Part shown: positions 45,745 to 55,192 of the stretch, piece by piece
Numbering within the stretch: position 1 is the first letter of the stretch
Layout: each line of letters begins with the position of its first letter
Assembly: GCF_000384815.1 (NCBI RefSeq)
Contig: NZ_ARQF01000020.1
Location: 372,001 to 436,000 of the forward strand
DNA: 64,000 nt
Direction of reading: 5' to 3'
Source: Halodesulfovibrio aestuarii DSM 17919 = ATCC 29578
Lineage (GTDB): Bacteria > Desulfobacterota > Desulfovibrionia > Desulfovibrionales > Desulfovibrionaceae
Notes under the pieces: model-generated
What the model saw: the letters and a program-made list of their open reading frames with translations, nothing else
What the model was told of the DNA's origin: nothing
Database searches by the model: none
Made by a program: the position numbers and the translations under genes

Positions 45745-46636
45745 TACAGCCCTTGCGAGTGAAGCGTTACCGGAAGCCCGCCCCGCACCTGTCAGCATCA
45801 TTGACGATCTAGGCAGGACTATCGTTTTGCAACGCCCTGCAACTCGAATCATTGCGCTGTATGGAGCATTTAACGAAATACTGGCAGAGATGGGAAAAGA
45901 AGATACCATCATCGCCCGCACAAAGGCTGATGCACTTCCCCCTTCTATTCTTGCAAAGCCTTCCATTGGAACACACATGCGGCCAAACCCTGAGCTGGTA
46001 GCTGGGTTGCGCCCGGACATTGTACTCCAACTGGGTGGAAGGAAAAAAGCACTGGAATCAGTTCACATGCTCGAACAACTCGGCATTCCCGTCGCCTTTT
46101 TTTCCATAACAACCTTCAAGGAACTTTTTTCCGTCATCAAGCGCCTCGGCACGCTTACCAATGCCGAAGAACAGGCAACGCGTGTTTGCAACTCCTTGCA
46201 GGCACGTCTCGATCTCGTCCAAAAGCAACTTGCGATGGTCAAACACAAGCCAACAGTATTCTTTGAGGTGCGATATCCAAACCTGCTCGGTGCAGGTGAT
46301 GCGTCTATTGTTAATGATATAATCAACCATGCAGGCGGCATTAACGTTATGGATGCCTCTGTAAAATTGGTTCGCATAAACGAAGAGGAAGTCATTAAAC
46401 GCGATCCGGAAGTGTACTTGATTCAAAAAGGTGCCATGAATCCGCAGCCACTGCCTATACAAGAGCGTGCCCATTTTCGCACCCTTAGGGCTGTAAAAAA
46501 CAACCGCGTCTATATTATCGATGAATCCAGTTACTCTCGTCCGGGGCCACGCGCCGTATCCGCCGTAGAAGAACTTGCAGCGCTGCTGCATCCAAACCTA
46601 ATGCAACCTACTTCTCATATTTCAGGAGATATATAA
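45695..46636 (+). CDS. BtuF/FecB-type periplasmic binding protein
   Basis: About 313 aa: signal peptide (LKHFLLPALLLLIASTALA), then a class III binding-protein fold (VSIIDDLGRTIVLQRPATRIIALYG, RPDIVLQLGG, KRDPEVYLIQKGA). Its start overlaps the ATPase gene by ~50 bp; an ATG at 45656 is also possible but would place 13 polar residues before the signal. Delivers ligand to the FecCD-like permease. Stop overlaps the cobI start (TAATG). Confidence 0.88.
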   Translation: MRLKHFLLPALLLLIASTALASEALPEARPAPVSIIDDLGRTIVLQRPATRIIALYGAFNEILAEMGKEDTIIARTKADALPPSILAKPSIGTHMRPNPELVAGLRPDIVLQLGGRKKALESVHMLEQLGIPVAFFSITTFKELFSVIKRLGTLTNAEEQATRVCNSLQARLDLVQKQLAMVKHKPTVFFEVRYPNLLGAGDASIVNDIINHAGGINVMDASVKLVRINEEEVIKRDPEVYLIQKGAMNPQPLPIQERAHFRTLRAVKNNRVYIIDESSYSRPGPRAVSAVEELAALLHPNLMQPTSHISGDI

Positions 46637-47349
46637 TGCCCGCTTCCCTAGGCACACTATACGGTATCGGGGTTGGTCCCGGTGATCCGGATCTGCTCAC
46701 CATCAAGGCCACCAAAGTTTTAGCAAACGTTGATATCGTGCTTGCTGCGTCTTCCACGAAAAACGATTACTCAACCGCGCTCTCCATAGCGCAGCCGCAT
46801 ATGCAGGCAGATGTCGAAGTTGTGCATCTTAGCTTCCCGATGACCCGTAACGAAAAAATCTTGATGAAAGCATGGGAACACAACGCAAGAATCGTTGCCG
46901 ACCTCCTCAAGCGAGGCAAAAACTGTGCGTTTCTTACCCTCGGTGATCCGCTCATCTATTCGACATTCGGATATCTGAAACGAACTCTTGAAGCCATCGA
47001 CACACCTTTCAACATATCAATAGTGCCGGGCATCACCTCCTATCAGGCAGCAGCAGCACGCACCGGAACAATCCTTTGTGAATCCGGCGAAAACCTACTG
47101 CTGGCATCTGGAGTACGTGCAACCGAAGACACAAAAAATCTCCTGCGCCACGTGGATAACGCCGTTATCCTCAAGACATATAAAAACTTTGCGGAACTTA
47201 AAAATCTTCTCCACGAAACCAACAGAAAAGATTCCGCTATTTTTATCTCACGGCTCGGTATGGATGGAGAAATCATTGCCCGCAACATCGACGATGCACC
47301 GGACGAACCGCACTATTTCTCACATATGCTTATACCTGTGTGTAAATAA
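46636..47349 (+). CDS. cbiL: Precorrin-2/cobalt-factor II C20-methyltransferase
   Basis: 237-aa SAM-dependent tetrapyrrole methylase: YGIGVGPGDPDLLTIKA at the N-terminus, FLTLGDPLIYST and VPGITSYQAAAARTG in the middle. Pattern is that of CobI/CbiL, adding the C20 methyl directly after cobalt insertion by CbiK. ATG overlaps the preceding stop, so it is the last gene of the riboswitch operon. Having chelatase and C20 methylase in one transcript fits the anaerobic, early-cobalt route. Confidence 0.9.
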   Translation: MPASLGTLYGIGVGPGDPDLLTIKATKVLANVDIVLAASSTKNDYSTALSIAQPHMQADVEVVHLSFPMTRNEKILMKAWEHNARIVADLLKRGKNCAFLTLGDPLIYSTFGYLKRTLEAIDTPFNISIVPGITSYQAAAARTGTILCESGENLLLASGVRATEDTKNLLRHVDNAVILKTYKNFAELKNLLHETNRKDSAIFISRLGMDGEIIARNIDDAPDEPHYFSHMLIPVCK

Positions 47350-47352
47350 TCA

Positions 47353-47506
47353 GGTTGTGTTTTCGGCAAGTCTGCAATGGTTGCGCCTCCGGCAGCCAAA
47401 GAACCTTTCTGTAGAAAGATTCTCTGGACTTCCCAAAGACTTTTACCTGTGAGTTCAGCCAGTTGCTCATAAAAGATTACGCTTATGCTCCACAATTTTC
47501 CATAAC
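47353..47506 (-). repeat. Degenerate intergenic element of the CCTCCGGC family
   Basis: Sequence between cbiL and its terminator containing GCGCCTCCGGCAGCCAAAG and GAAAGATTCTCTGGACTTCC. The left block resembles the arm of the pyrC hairpin (11012-11043); a looser resemblance exists at 23655-23700. Probably a dispersed noncoding repeat; a 71-codon frame on the minus strand is not convincing. Confidence 0.35.
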
Positions 47507-47509
47507 ACA

Positions 47510-47547
47510 AGAAAAGGCTGCCCTTCATATATGGGACAGCCTTTTCT
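47510..47547. terminator. Terminator between cbiL and umuC
   Basis: AGAAAAGGCTG-CCC ... GGG-ACAGCCTTTTCT with a nine-base loop, followed by T5. Lies between convergent genes and can serve both. Confidence 0.85.
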
Positions 47548-47591
47548 TTTTCAAAGACGAATGATTACGTCACAGCAGGTAACCCAACGGC

Positions 47592-48890
47592 TTAAAAAAT
47601 TTCTCTCAACTCACCCCATTTCGTAGTGTATCTGGGCGACAGATTTTTCTGTTTCATTTTCCATGGTTGCCCTAATCCTTCTCCTGCATATTGGACAGTA
47701 CCGCGTCCAAACTTTTTATTGATGGCATCCGTTACACACATAAGCCGCGCCTCTGCTTCTATTTGCTGCTGTGTAGCGGGTGAAGTTAGCTCCAGAAGCG
47801 AGCCTTGCTGATTATGTTTTGATTCCAGACCGGAAAGAAGCACACCAACTTTTTGATACTGATGCCCGTTACGGAATATTTTACAGAGCATTTCTGATGC
47901 GTGATGTACGAGCAGCGGCGTATAGTCTGTGGGTTTTTCCAGAGTGTAGGTACAGTATTCTGCATGTTGATCACCGGGACGATGCTCACTTGTTTTAATG
48001 AAGACAGAAAGAGTTGTGGCCAGCAATCCTTCACGGCGCAATTTTTCTGCTGCACGTACCATATAGGCTACGGCTGCCTCCTGTGCGTCTCTTTTTTCTG
48101 TGACCGGTTGACCAAATGATCGTGAAGAACGAATGCTGCGACGGGCTGGGGGGGCATCATCTAAAGCAATAGATGGTATGCCGCGCAGCTCCAACGCTGT
48201 GTATAGTCCTGTTACTGTCAGCATTTTTTGCAGCCATGCATTATCCCTGTCGCGCAACTGTCTTGCTGTAGTAATACCATAGTTAAAAAGCTTTGCCGAA
48301 GACTTACGCCCTATTCCCCATATTTCATTTACTGGCACCTTTTCCAACATGGCATTTATCTGCGATGAATTTCCCCACTGGTCATTCATGTTATAGACAC
48401 CGGATGAATTGGGATTTTTTTTACAAATATGGCTGGCTATTTTAGCGAGAGTTTTTGTAGGCGCTATACCGATGGAGACAGGAATACCTGTCCATTTATA
48501 GACTGTATTGCGGATATGCTGCCCATATGCTGTCAGATTGTACGTGGAAAATCCATCAAGACGAAGAAATGCTTCGTCTATAGAGTAAATTTCCATGTCA
48601 GAACAAAACGCTCTCAATGTATTCATTACACGTTCAGAAAGATCACCGTAAAGAGGATAGTTAGATGAAAAAACAGCCACCTCATTACGCTCAAGAAACC
48701 GCTTCTGTTTAAAATAGGGCGCAGCCATCTGCACACCAAGCTTTTTTGCCTCGTTGGAACGTGAAATAATACAACCATCATTGTTTGAAAGAACGACAAT
48801 GGGCTTTCCTATGAGATCGGGTCTAAACACCCGCTCACAAGAGCAGTAAAAATTATTACAGTCTACCAGAGCGTAGGCAGCTAAACTCAC
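47592..48890 (-). CDS. umuC: DNA polymerase V catalytic subunit UmuC
   Basis: Y-family translesion polymerase, 432 aa. Catalytic motifs: ALVDCNNFYCSCERVF, SNNDGCIISRSNEAK, the SIDEAFLRLDG metal site, then the little-finger domain and the UmuC-specific tail. Start is a GTG that overlaps the umuD stop (ATGTGA), with AGGA upstream; the frame extends 15 codons further into umuD but that is not needed. Cotranscribed with umuD and expected to be SOS-induced. Confidence 0.93.
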   Translation of the reverse strand: MSLAAYALVDCNNFYCSCERVFRPDLIGKPIVVLSNNDGCIISRSNEAKKLGVQMAAPYFKQKRFLERNEVAVFSSNYPLYGDLSERVMNTLRAFCSDMEIYSIDEAFLRLDGFSTYNLTAYGQHIRNTVYKWTGIPVSIGIAPTKTLAKIASHICKKNPNSSGVYNMNDQWGNSSQINAMLEKVPVNEIWGIGRKSSAKLFNYGITTARQLRDRDNAWLQKMLTVTGLYTALELRGIPSIALDDAPPARRSIRSSRSFGQPVTEKRDAQEAAVAYMVRAAEKLRREGLLATTLSVFIKTSEHRPGDQHAEYCTYTLEKPTDYTPLLVHHASEMLCKIFRNGHQYQKVGVLLSGLESKHNQQGSLLELTSPATQQQIEAEARLMCVTDAINKKFGRGTVQYAGEGLGQPWKMKQKNLSPRYTTKWGELREIF

Positions 48891-49327
48891 ATTTTTATCC
48901 TGAGCGAATGGATAACGGATGTGGCAACACCCCACACTTCAAAACTTTCGTTGTGTGTTACCTCAACAGCTTTATACCCCGGGTTATCCGGTATAAGGCC
49001 AACACGCCCATCTTTTTTCCACAAGCGTTTTACAGTGAGAGTACCGTTGAGCATTGCTACCACAACCGAGTTATGGGACGGCGACACAGAACGGTCTACA
49101 ACAAGAATATCATCAGTATGAATTCCTGCACCAGTCATAGAATCACCTTTAACGCGCAGAAAAAATGTTGCCGGTGCGTTGTGCACGAGCAACCTGTTTA
49201 AATCGAGCGCCCCATCCAGATAATCATCAGCCGGAGACGGAAAACCTGCATGCACACATGATGTGTGCATCTGACCATTTCCATCTGTAGATGCAGTATT
49301 TTCTGGAAAAACTGTTTTTCTTCTCAT
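48887..49327 (-). CDS. umuD: UmuD, LexA-like self-cleaving subunit
   Basis: 146-aa S24 serine peptidase: cleavage site Ala27-Gly28 in HAGFPSPADDY, catalytic Ser63 (GDSMTG) and Lys100 (GTLTVKRL). RecA-stimulated self-cleavage would give UmuD', the polymerase V cofactor. ATG 49327 has GAGG 8 nt upstream; a GTG six codons earlier is less likely. First gene of umuDC. The upstream spacer contains a small palindrome (GTAG-A-CTAC near 49376-49384) but no LexA box I can name. Confidence 0.93.
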   Translation of the reverse strand: MRRKTVFPENTASTDGNGQMHTSCVHAGFPSPADDYLDGALDLNRLLVHNAPATFFLRVKGDSMTGAGIHTDDILVVDRSVSPSHNSVVVAMLNGTLTVKRLWKKDGRVGLIPDNPGYKAVEVTHNESFEVWGVATSVIHSLRIKM

Positions 49328-49454
49328 ATAGGTACCTCGCTTCACACGCTGCGATTGCAGCCTGCTTCTATGTACCGTAGACTACGCTAGTGTTAGCAAC
49401 CATGCGAGTGCAACGGCGCCACATGTACATATTCACTTTTACTCAACTGTAGTT

Positions 49455-50180
49455 ATGGAAAATTTATCTCTTTCAACGTTTGATCCCCGCTTAAAAATTA
49501 TTCTTGTTGCTGTCATAGGAATACTCACATGGCATGTCCCTGTGTACGCTCTCTGTGCATATACGGCCGCAATTCTTTTTATTGGAGTCTCCAATCGTGT
49601 ACACATTACTCTCGGAAAGCGTACCGTCGCTACCTATATCTACTTCGTTATAGCATGGGCAGGAATAAAATTCGCGCTGGATTGCACCCCGCTGCTGCAA
49701 GGCATAACTCCAGACTATCAAAGTGCCTTACTGGCAGCTGGCACACTGGCGCTAAGGCTTAGCGTCCTCATAGGAGTAGGAATGCTACTCGCTGTAACAA
49801 GTTCCGCACGTCAACTCGGACTTGCGCTCTCATGGTTTCTGCGCCCCGTTCTTGGCAAACGCAGTTGGGAACCAGCCGTAAGTCTAGCTCTTATGATTCA
49901 TTTCATTCCACTTGTTCAGCGCACCTTCGCGCAAGTGTTGCAATCTATGGAATTGCGAAACCCGCCACGCTCTAAATGGCAACGCTTAATTCTTGTTCCT
50001 CAGGCCGTTCTACGCATCTGTGCACAAAAAACATGGACACAAACCGTAGCCGTAGCCGCTCGAAAACTAGACTCTCCAGAAGCATGGGAACCTCACTTTT
50101 CGTTATCTTATCAGGAAGTTATTATTTTTCTTTGTCTCCTTTTCTCCGCAATACTCCCACTCTGTCTAATGTGGTCATAA
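49455..50180 (+). CDS. ECF transporter transmembrane (T) subunit, orphan
   Basis: 241-aa membrane protein with about five hydrophobic segments, the FDPRLKIILV opening typical of EcfT/CbiQ/BioN and the two cytosolic coupling helices (MELRNPP near 165 and ARKLDSPEAW near 215). No ATPase or S component lies next to it, so it must pair with components encoded elsewhere. Position among cobalt/cobalamin genes makes a cobalt or corrin role possible, not shown. Confidence 0.8.
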   Translation: MENLSLSTFDPRLKIILVAVIGILTWHVPVYALCAYTAAILFIGVSNRVHITLGKRTVATYIYFVIAWAGIKFALDCTPLLQGITPDYQSALLAAGTLALRLSVLIGVGMLLAVTSSARQLGLALSWFLRPVLGKRSWEPAVSLALMIHFIPLVQRTFAQVLQSMELRNPPRSKWQRLILVPQAVLRICAQKTWTQTVAVAARKLDSPEAWEPHFSLSYQEVIIFLCLLFSAILPLCLMWS

Positions 50181-50272
50181 TTCACTATTCACCGTAACCC
50201 AATTTACCTTAAGCTACTTTTTTCTCCACACACGATTTATTCGGTATCACATTAATTTGAACACATTTTAGT

Positions 50273-50299
50273 TTGACACTCAAAAAGTATACGTATAGT
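50273..50299 (+). promoter_or_regulatory. Possible promoter/operator of the His-rich exporter
   Basis: TTGACA, 15-bp spacer, TATAGT; the -10 overlaps the 10-bp palindrome TATACGTATA (50288-50297), a possible site for the downstream MarR protein. Spacing is short. Confidence 0.4.
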
Positions 50300-50332
50300 T
50301 CTTTTTTTAACGGAAACAAAAAGGACCTTCTT

Positions 50333-51232
50333 ATGCTGTTTGACTCTGTTTTTACCATGGCGCTACAAAGCGCTCTCGCGCTTGGCTTCATTCACGGAAT
50401 TAATCCATGCGGTCATTCCTGGTTGGTACTTGCCCCATTTACATACGGTGCAAAAGATGGAAAACACGTCTTTTCAATCACTTCAGGCTTTATCTTAGGC
50501 ACCACTATTGCGTGTATTACTATTGGATTTTCATTAGGATCCATCTCATTAGCTATTCCGGCGTCGTTCAAAACGGCTGTTGACCTTTCCACTGTCGGAA
50601 TTTTGATTATTCTTGGACTCATCCTTATCGTAAAACCACACCTACTCCACAGTCACGACCATGATCATGATGAACATGCTGCAACCCGCTGCGGAGATCA
50701 CGCATATGGATATCCCGTCTGCTATGAAAACCACGGTCACCACAATGGACATCAACCGCTAGTCGTTGAAAATACAGCTGTCGCTACAGAACCTGCATAT
50801 ACATTAGGTCAACCTGTGAGCAGTACCGTGAAATTTATACCGGGGAAAAAGAAAAGCACGAAGAGGAAAGAGCATGGGCACAACCATCATAGCTGCGGGT
50901 GCTCAACTACCAGTAAACTTACAAAAGTTACATTTTGGGGGCTGACAGTCTTTGGCTTCCTTAATATGATTGTGCCCTGTCCGACAGTTGCGATCATGTA
51001 CACATACGGACTGGACTCAGGGAGCATTCTGAAAAGCACGTTGGTATTTTTATGTTACGCTGTTGGCACAGGATTAACACTCTCTGCTGTCATTTTTTCA
51101 ATCTACAAAGCAACAAATGCATTGAATACACTCAATAAAGCGTGGATTGAACCACTCGTCATGCGGACCGCAGGGGTGCTGACAATCGTGTTTGCTGTAT
51201 ATTCATATTTAGCTGACGCAAATATGATCTAA
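50333..51232 (+). CDS. His-rich metal exporter-like membrane protein
   Basis: About 299 aa. Hydrophobic segments surround a long cytosolic or periplasmic loop with histidine clusters (HSHDHDHDEH, HGHHNGHQ, EHGHNHHSCGCS), and the segments GINPCGHSW and MIVPCPTVAIM hold the paired Pro-Cys of the DsbD/RcnA/TauE-like fold. The arrangement fits a nickel/cobalt (RcnA-like) or related exporter. ATG 50333 has AAGGA; 20 open codons upstream have none. The MarR gene follows 12 bp later. Metal identity is inference. Confidence 0.78.
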   Translation: MLFDSVFTMALQSALALGFIHGINPCGHSWLVLAPFTYGAKDGKHVFSITSGFILGTTIACITIGFSLGSISLAIPASFKTAVDLSTVGILIILGLILIVKPHLLHSHDHDHDEHAATRCGDHAYGYPVCYENHGHHNGHQPLVVENTAVATEPAYTLGQPVSSTVKFIPGKKKSTKRKEHGHNHHSCGCSTTSKLTKVTFWGLTVFGFLNMIVPCPTVAIMYTYGLDSGSILKSTLVFLCYAVGTGLTLSAVIFSIYKATNALNTLNKAWIEPLVMRTAGVLTIVFAVYSYLADANMI

Positions 51233-51244
51233 AGGAGATCAGTG

Positions 51245-51658
51245 ATGGAACTTGATGAACTGAACCACTCCGTAGTGGAGTTCTACGAAAAGCTATCCTC
51301 TTGGGAACATGATGTTGTGCGAGAAAAGGGACTTACCCTGCCACAAATTCATGCTCTGGAGATTCTCGGTATACATGAGTCCATGCGAATGAAAGAACTC
51401 GCACATTGGATGGGTACCACAACAGGAACCCTTACTGTACTTATCGATCGATTAGAAAAAAAGGATTACGTGCGCCGCTGCCCACATAAAACAGACCGTC
51501 GTTCCATTATTATTGAACTTACTGATACAGGCAGACAAATGTTTTTAGAACATGACAAACTGCATATGCAATTAACTGAAACCATGGTTTCAGAACTTTC
51601 ATCAGATGAACAGGAATGTTTACAGCGCTGTCTTGAGAAGATGAATAAGACATTTTAA
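51245..51658 (+). CDS. MarR-family regulator (metal exporter operon)
   Basis: 137-aa MarR-type winged-helix protein: recognition segment RMKELAHWMGTTTGTLTVLIDRL and wing RRCPHKTDRRSIIIELT. ATG with AAGGAG at 7 nt, 12 bp after the His-rich exporter, so both are one transcript and it likely regulates it, perhaps through the palindrome at 50288-50297. Several His residues (HDVV, HKTD, HDKLHMQ) might bind metal, speculative. Confidence 0.9.
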   Translation: MELDELNHSVVEFYEKLSSWEHDVVREKGLTLPQIHALEILGIHESMRMKELAHWMGTTTGTLTVLIDRLEKKDYVRRCPHKTDRRSIIIELTDTGRQMFLEHDKLHMQLTETMVSELSSDEQECLQRCLEKMNKTF

Positions 51659-51891
51659 TATGTTGGATAGAGCTTATTGCTATCGCTAATGTACAGCCCT
51701 TGATACCTTAGTCATGGGAATTGTGCAGGAGGGGGGGGCGTTTAGAGGGAACCGACAAGCAAAGCAGGCATGTTCACACTTTCAAGGTTACACACTGGAA
51801 AGCTTATCGGTAGTGCAGCATACCTAGTTACTATGCTGAAGTTTGCGATATTTTTTGTTCTCATCATCAGCGTCAACATTTTGATATAAAT

Positions 51892-51926
51892 AAAAAAGGG
51901 TGGAGTTTTTAACTCCACCCTTTTTT
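51892..51926. terminator. Bidirectional terminator, MarR / chemoreceptor
   Basis: Perfect 16-bp stem AAAAAAGGGTGGAGTT / AACTCCACCCTTTTTT with TTT loop, between convergent genes. Confidence 0.95.
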
Positions 51927-51929
51927 ATT

Positions 51930-54242
51930 CTATCCTTTCATTTCTTCAGTCAGTGATCGTAATTCCAACACCATCTTTTGTAGCTCTTCTACAGCAACAA
52001 TTGCAGCACCCAGAGTCTCTACTCCTTCGTCCGTAATGGTACTAATCTCTGACGAAGCCTTGCTAATCTGCTCAGAAGTTGCAGACTGCTCTTCCGTAGC
52101 GGTCGCAATGGCGGTTATCTCACCAAGAGCATCGTCCATCATATTCTTAATAGAGACAAGCAGCTCGCCTGAAGCCTCTGCTTTGGCAGTTCCTTCACCG
52201 ACAGCAGCAACGGCCTTTTCAAAACCTTCAGCAACGCTCAATGTTGAACTTTGAATACTGCTGACAGCCTCACCAACCTCACGCGTTGCTGTCGTTGTTT
52301 TCTCTGCAAGCTTGCGGACTTCATCTGCAACGACGGCAAAGCCTTTACCGGCTTCACCGGCACGAGCCGCTTCAATAGCTGCGTTAAGTGCCAACAAGTT
52401 AGTCTGATCAGCAATATCTGAAATTACGCGAATAACATTCCCAATGTCATCAGCATGTTTCCCAAGATCCACCATCTGCTCATTCAATTCTCTGGCTTCA
52501 TTGTTTACCTTACTAATCGCTTGAATCGTCTCGCTCACTACGGACGTACCTTCATCAACACGATCACTGCAGGCGCCTGTACTTGAGGCCGCATTGCTTG
52601 CATTCTTAGCAACTTCCAGAACGGTTGCATTCATTTCTTCGACTGCGACAGCTGTCTCAGATGCCCGTTCCTGCTGAATATGTGCACCACTTGTCGTTTC
52701 ATTTATCCGAGTAAACAGATTCCCTGCTGCTGACTCCAGCGAAACAGCTACCATATCGACTCTGTTAGCAACTTCGAGAATGGCATTATGCTGTTCCGAA
52801 ATTCGATGTTCGGTGGCTCGTATTTCGGTTAAATCATAATACAAACCAAAGGCCCCAAGAAGGTTTCCGGAAACATCATAAATAGGTGTCACAGCATAAT
52901 AAACAGTAAGCTCTTTCCCGTCCAAACGTGTAACAGCTCTTTCTTCGTGAGTTTCTGTGCCTTCGCGTGCGGCCTGCCCCAACACTGTATCTATAGACGC
53001 ATCTCCATAGAACACGTCGCCTGATGCTTTACCGAGATACTCATCTGTACTTCCACTTCTTCCAAACAACTCAAGAAGTTCTTTGTTCATAAATGAGAAG
53101 CAGCCGTTTGTATCCACAACGCCGCACGGAAAGTTTATCCCCTGCAACACACCTTGCGACATACCAAGCTGTTCTTTTAACTCTACGGACATTTTGCGGA
53201 GATGCTCAGCCAAAACATTTAGTTCGTGCCGGAAATTACCTTCAAGCTTCGCTTCAAAATCACCGGATGCAATTTCTTTGGAATATTCACCAAGGGATGC
53301 CAATGGATTAGCAAAGACCTTCCGGATACCAAACAAAAGAATGATAGAGGCACACAACAGAGTAAACACGCCGATACATGTAATGATAAGCTGCTGTCTG
53401 TCAGCAGTGGCCACTAACTCCTTACGAGGAACAGTTGTGCTGATATACCAGCCAGTTTCCTTATTCTTTACAAACCGCTGTAATCTTTCAACGCCTTGAT
53501 AATTATAGCTAAAGAAGTTTTGACCAGCTGCTTCTGACTGAATAATTTTGTCATAAACAGAAGAATGCTTAAAAATAACCTTTTCATTAGGATGCGCTAC
53601 AATTGTACCCGAAGCGTCAATTAAATAAGCATATCCCGATTGCCCAAAGGAAACTGGGTCAATATAGCGTTTGCCAAATTCCCCAATATCAGCAAACACA
53701 ACAACCCCTCCAATAAGCGAATTATCAACAAAATCATATAATCGGGCTCCCATACCAAGAAGACGTTTCCCGATCACATCATTCGAAAGAACTTTCTGCG
53801 TTACGTATAGCTCATTTTCTTGATCCAGAAGCATTGATTTCCACAGTGCTGCCGGTTCCGTATTACCATTCAATGAAGGCCCGCTACGAGTAACACCGGA
53901 AGTAATTTCACCTTTTTTGTTAAAGACAAAAACAGCTTGAACATCATTATTAAGCTTAAGGATATTCTCCAAAAGCTTACGTCCCTCTTCACCTTCTACC
54001 CATGCACTGTTTATAACATCTTCATGACCTGCAAGGTAGACCACTAACGAATGGAGGTTGGCTGTAAACTGTTTTAATGAAGTGTCTGCCAACACTGTTT
54101 CTCGATCCATTGCTCCTAACTGAACGTCTTCTACAATTTCACGTGTAGATGAAGAAACGTAAAGAACGATGCAGATAACGGAAATTGAAACGATGAGTAA
54201 AACTGTAGCAACAAGCTCAGTAGCAATACTTTTTATACGCAC
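51930..54242 (-). CDS. Methyl-accepting chemotaxis protein with Cache and PAS
   Basis: 770 aa with GTG start behind GGGGG. Membrane segment (~8-30), double-Cache sensor (~35-275), second membrane segment (~285-305), HAMP (~306-360), a cytosolic PAS domain (~370-490, [20 protein letters not shown] and [10 protein letters not shown]) and the signalling domain with [19 protein letters not shown]. The PAS may read redox or a second ligand. No CheR pentapeptide. Different from the first chemoreceptor by the PAS insert. Single gene with terminator. Confidence 0.94.
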   Translation of the reverse strand: MRIKSIATELVATVLLIVSISVICIVLYVSSSTREIVEDVQLGAMDRETVLADTSLKQFTANLHSLVVYLAGHEDVINSAWVEGEEGRKLLENILKLNNDVQAVFVFNKKGEITSGVTRSGPSLNGNTEPAALWKSMLLDQENELYVTQKVLSNDVIGKRLLGMGARLYDFVDNSLIGGVVVFADIGEFGKRYIDPVSFGQSGYAYLIDASGTIVAHPNEKVIFKHSSVYDKIIQSEAAGQNFFSYNYQGVERLQRFVKNKETGWYISTTVPRKELVATADRQQLIITCIGVFTLLCASIILLFGIRKVFANPLASLGEYSKEIASGDFEAKLEGNFRHELNVLAEHLRKMSVELKEQLGMSQGVLQGINFPCGVVDTNGCFSFMNKELLELFGRSGSTDEYLGKASGDVFYGDASIDTVLGQAAREGTETHEERAVTRLDGKELTVYYAVTPIYDVSGNLLGAFGLYYDLTEIRATEHRISEQHNAILEVANRVDMVAVSLESAAGNLFTRINETTSGAHIQQERASETAVAVEEMNATVLEVAKNASNAASSTGACSDRVDEGTSVVSETIQAISKVNNEARELNEQMVDLGKHADDIGNVIRVISDIADQTNLLALNAAIEAARAGEAGKGFAVVADEVRKLAEKTTTATREVGEAVSSIQSSTLSVAEGFEKAVAAVGEGTAKAEASGELLVSIKNMMDDALGEITAIATATEEQSATSEQISKASSEISTITDEGVETLGAAIVAVEELQKMVLELRSLTEEMKG

Positions 54243-54448
54243 ATTAGCCCCCTATTTTCCCGAAAGACAAAGAACCCCAACTGAGAGCCAGTCTCTATGT
54301 TAGCAAATCTAAAAACCACAGAGAGCCTTATTCACCACAACAAATTATTGCACAGCCAGAAAGCCGTATTGTTTCTTATCGATCAATAGATGTAAAACTT
54401 TAAACAACAAAAGCAATAACCTATACTATAAAAAAATACGCACAGCAT

Positions 54449-55192
54449 CTATTTCTTAAAATAAGCTATGAACTCCTGATTTCCTTTGGGCCCTTTGATG
54501 CTTGACGGTACAACACCCAGCAATGTGAGTTTCAACTCATTCACGGCAAAATTTGTTACGTCATCAATAGCCTGTTGATGCAAAGCTGGATCACGGACAA
54601 CACCTTTGTCCGTCATGCCCGGTCCCAATTCAAACTGCGGCTTAATCAGCATCGCAAGTTCGCCGCCTTCTCGTAACAAAGCCACACAAGGAGGAAGAAT
54701 AAGCTTCAGAGATATAAAGGAAACATCCCCAACAACAAGATCTACCTGCTCTGGAATAATGGTATCATCAACATTTCGCAAGTTGGTACGCTCAAGATTA
54801 ATAACGCGGTCATCCTGACGGAGCTTTTCATGCAACTGCCCATATCCAACATCCACAGCATATACTTTTTTTGCACCGTGCTGCAGCAGACAGTCAGAAA
54901 AGCCGCCAGTTGACGCACCGGCATCCAGCGCAATTTTCCCTGCAGGGTCAATTCCAAAATGCTCTATAGCAGTGAGCAACTTATAAGCGCCACGACTGAC
55001 AAAACGCTCTATCCCTTTAACTTCGAAAAGAGATTCCAAATCCATTTTTTGGCCCGGCTTTATCACCGGTTCCGGATTTCCATTACGGATAACGTAAACT
55101 TGACCCGCCATAATCAGGCGTTTCGCCTTCTCGCGGCTGTCAGCCAGACCCGCATCAAAAACAAGTTGATCGGCTCGTTCTTTTTTTGCCAT
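54449..55192 (-). CDS. tlyA: TlyA-family rRNA 2'-O-methyltransferase
   Basis: 247 aa: N-terminal S4 domain (~5-65, RADQLVFDAGLADSREKAKRLI) and FtsJ-like SAM domain (~80-245, ALDAGASTGGFSDCLL, VDLVVGDVSFISLKLILP, LIKPQFEL). TlyA methylates ribose in 16S/23S rRNA and affects capreomycin sensitivity; older name hemolysin A. Likely function here is rRNA methylation. Divergent from rpmE. Confidence 0.92.
   Translation of the reverse strand: MAKKERADQLVFDAGLADSREKAKRLIMAGQVYVIRNGNPEPVIKPGQKMDLESLFEVKGIERFVSRGAYKLLTAIEHFGIDPAGKIALDAGASTGGFSDCLLQHGAKKVYAVDVGYGQLHEKLRQDDRVINLERTNLRNVDDTIIPEQVDLVVGDVSFISLKLILPPCVALLREGGELAMLIKPQFELGPGMTDKGVVRDPALHQQAIDDVTNFAVNELKLTLLGVVPSSIKGPKGNQEFIAYFKK

Noticed and set aside
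47313-47528. 71-codon minus-strand frame after cbiL
   Set aside because: Overlaps a terminator and what looks like a repeat remnant; no start signal.
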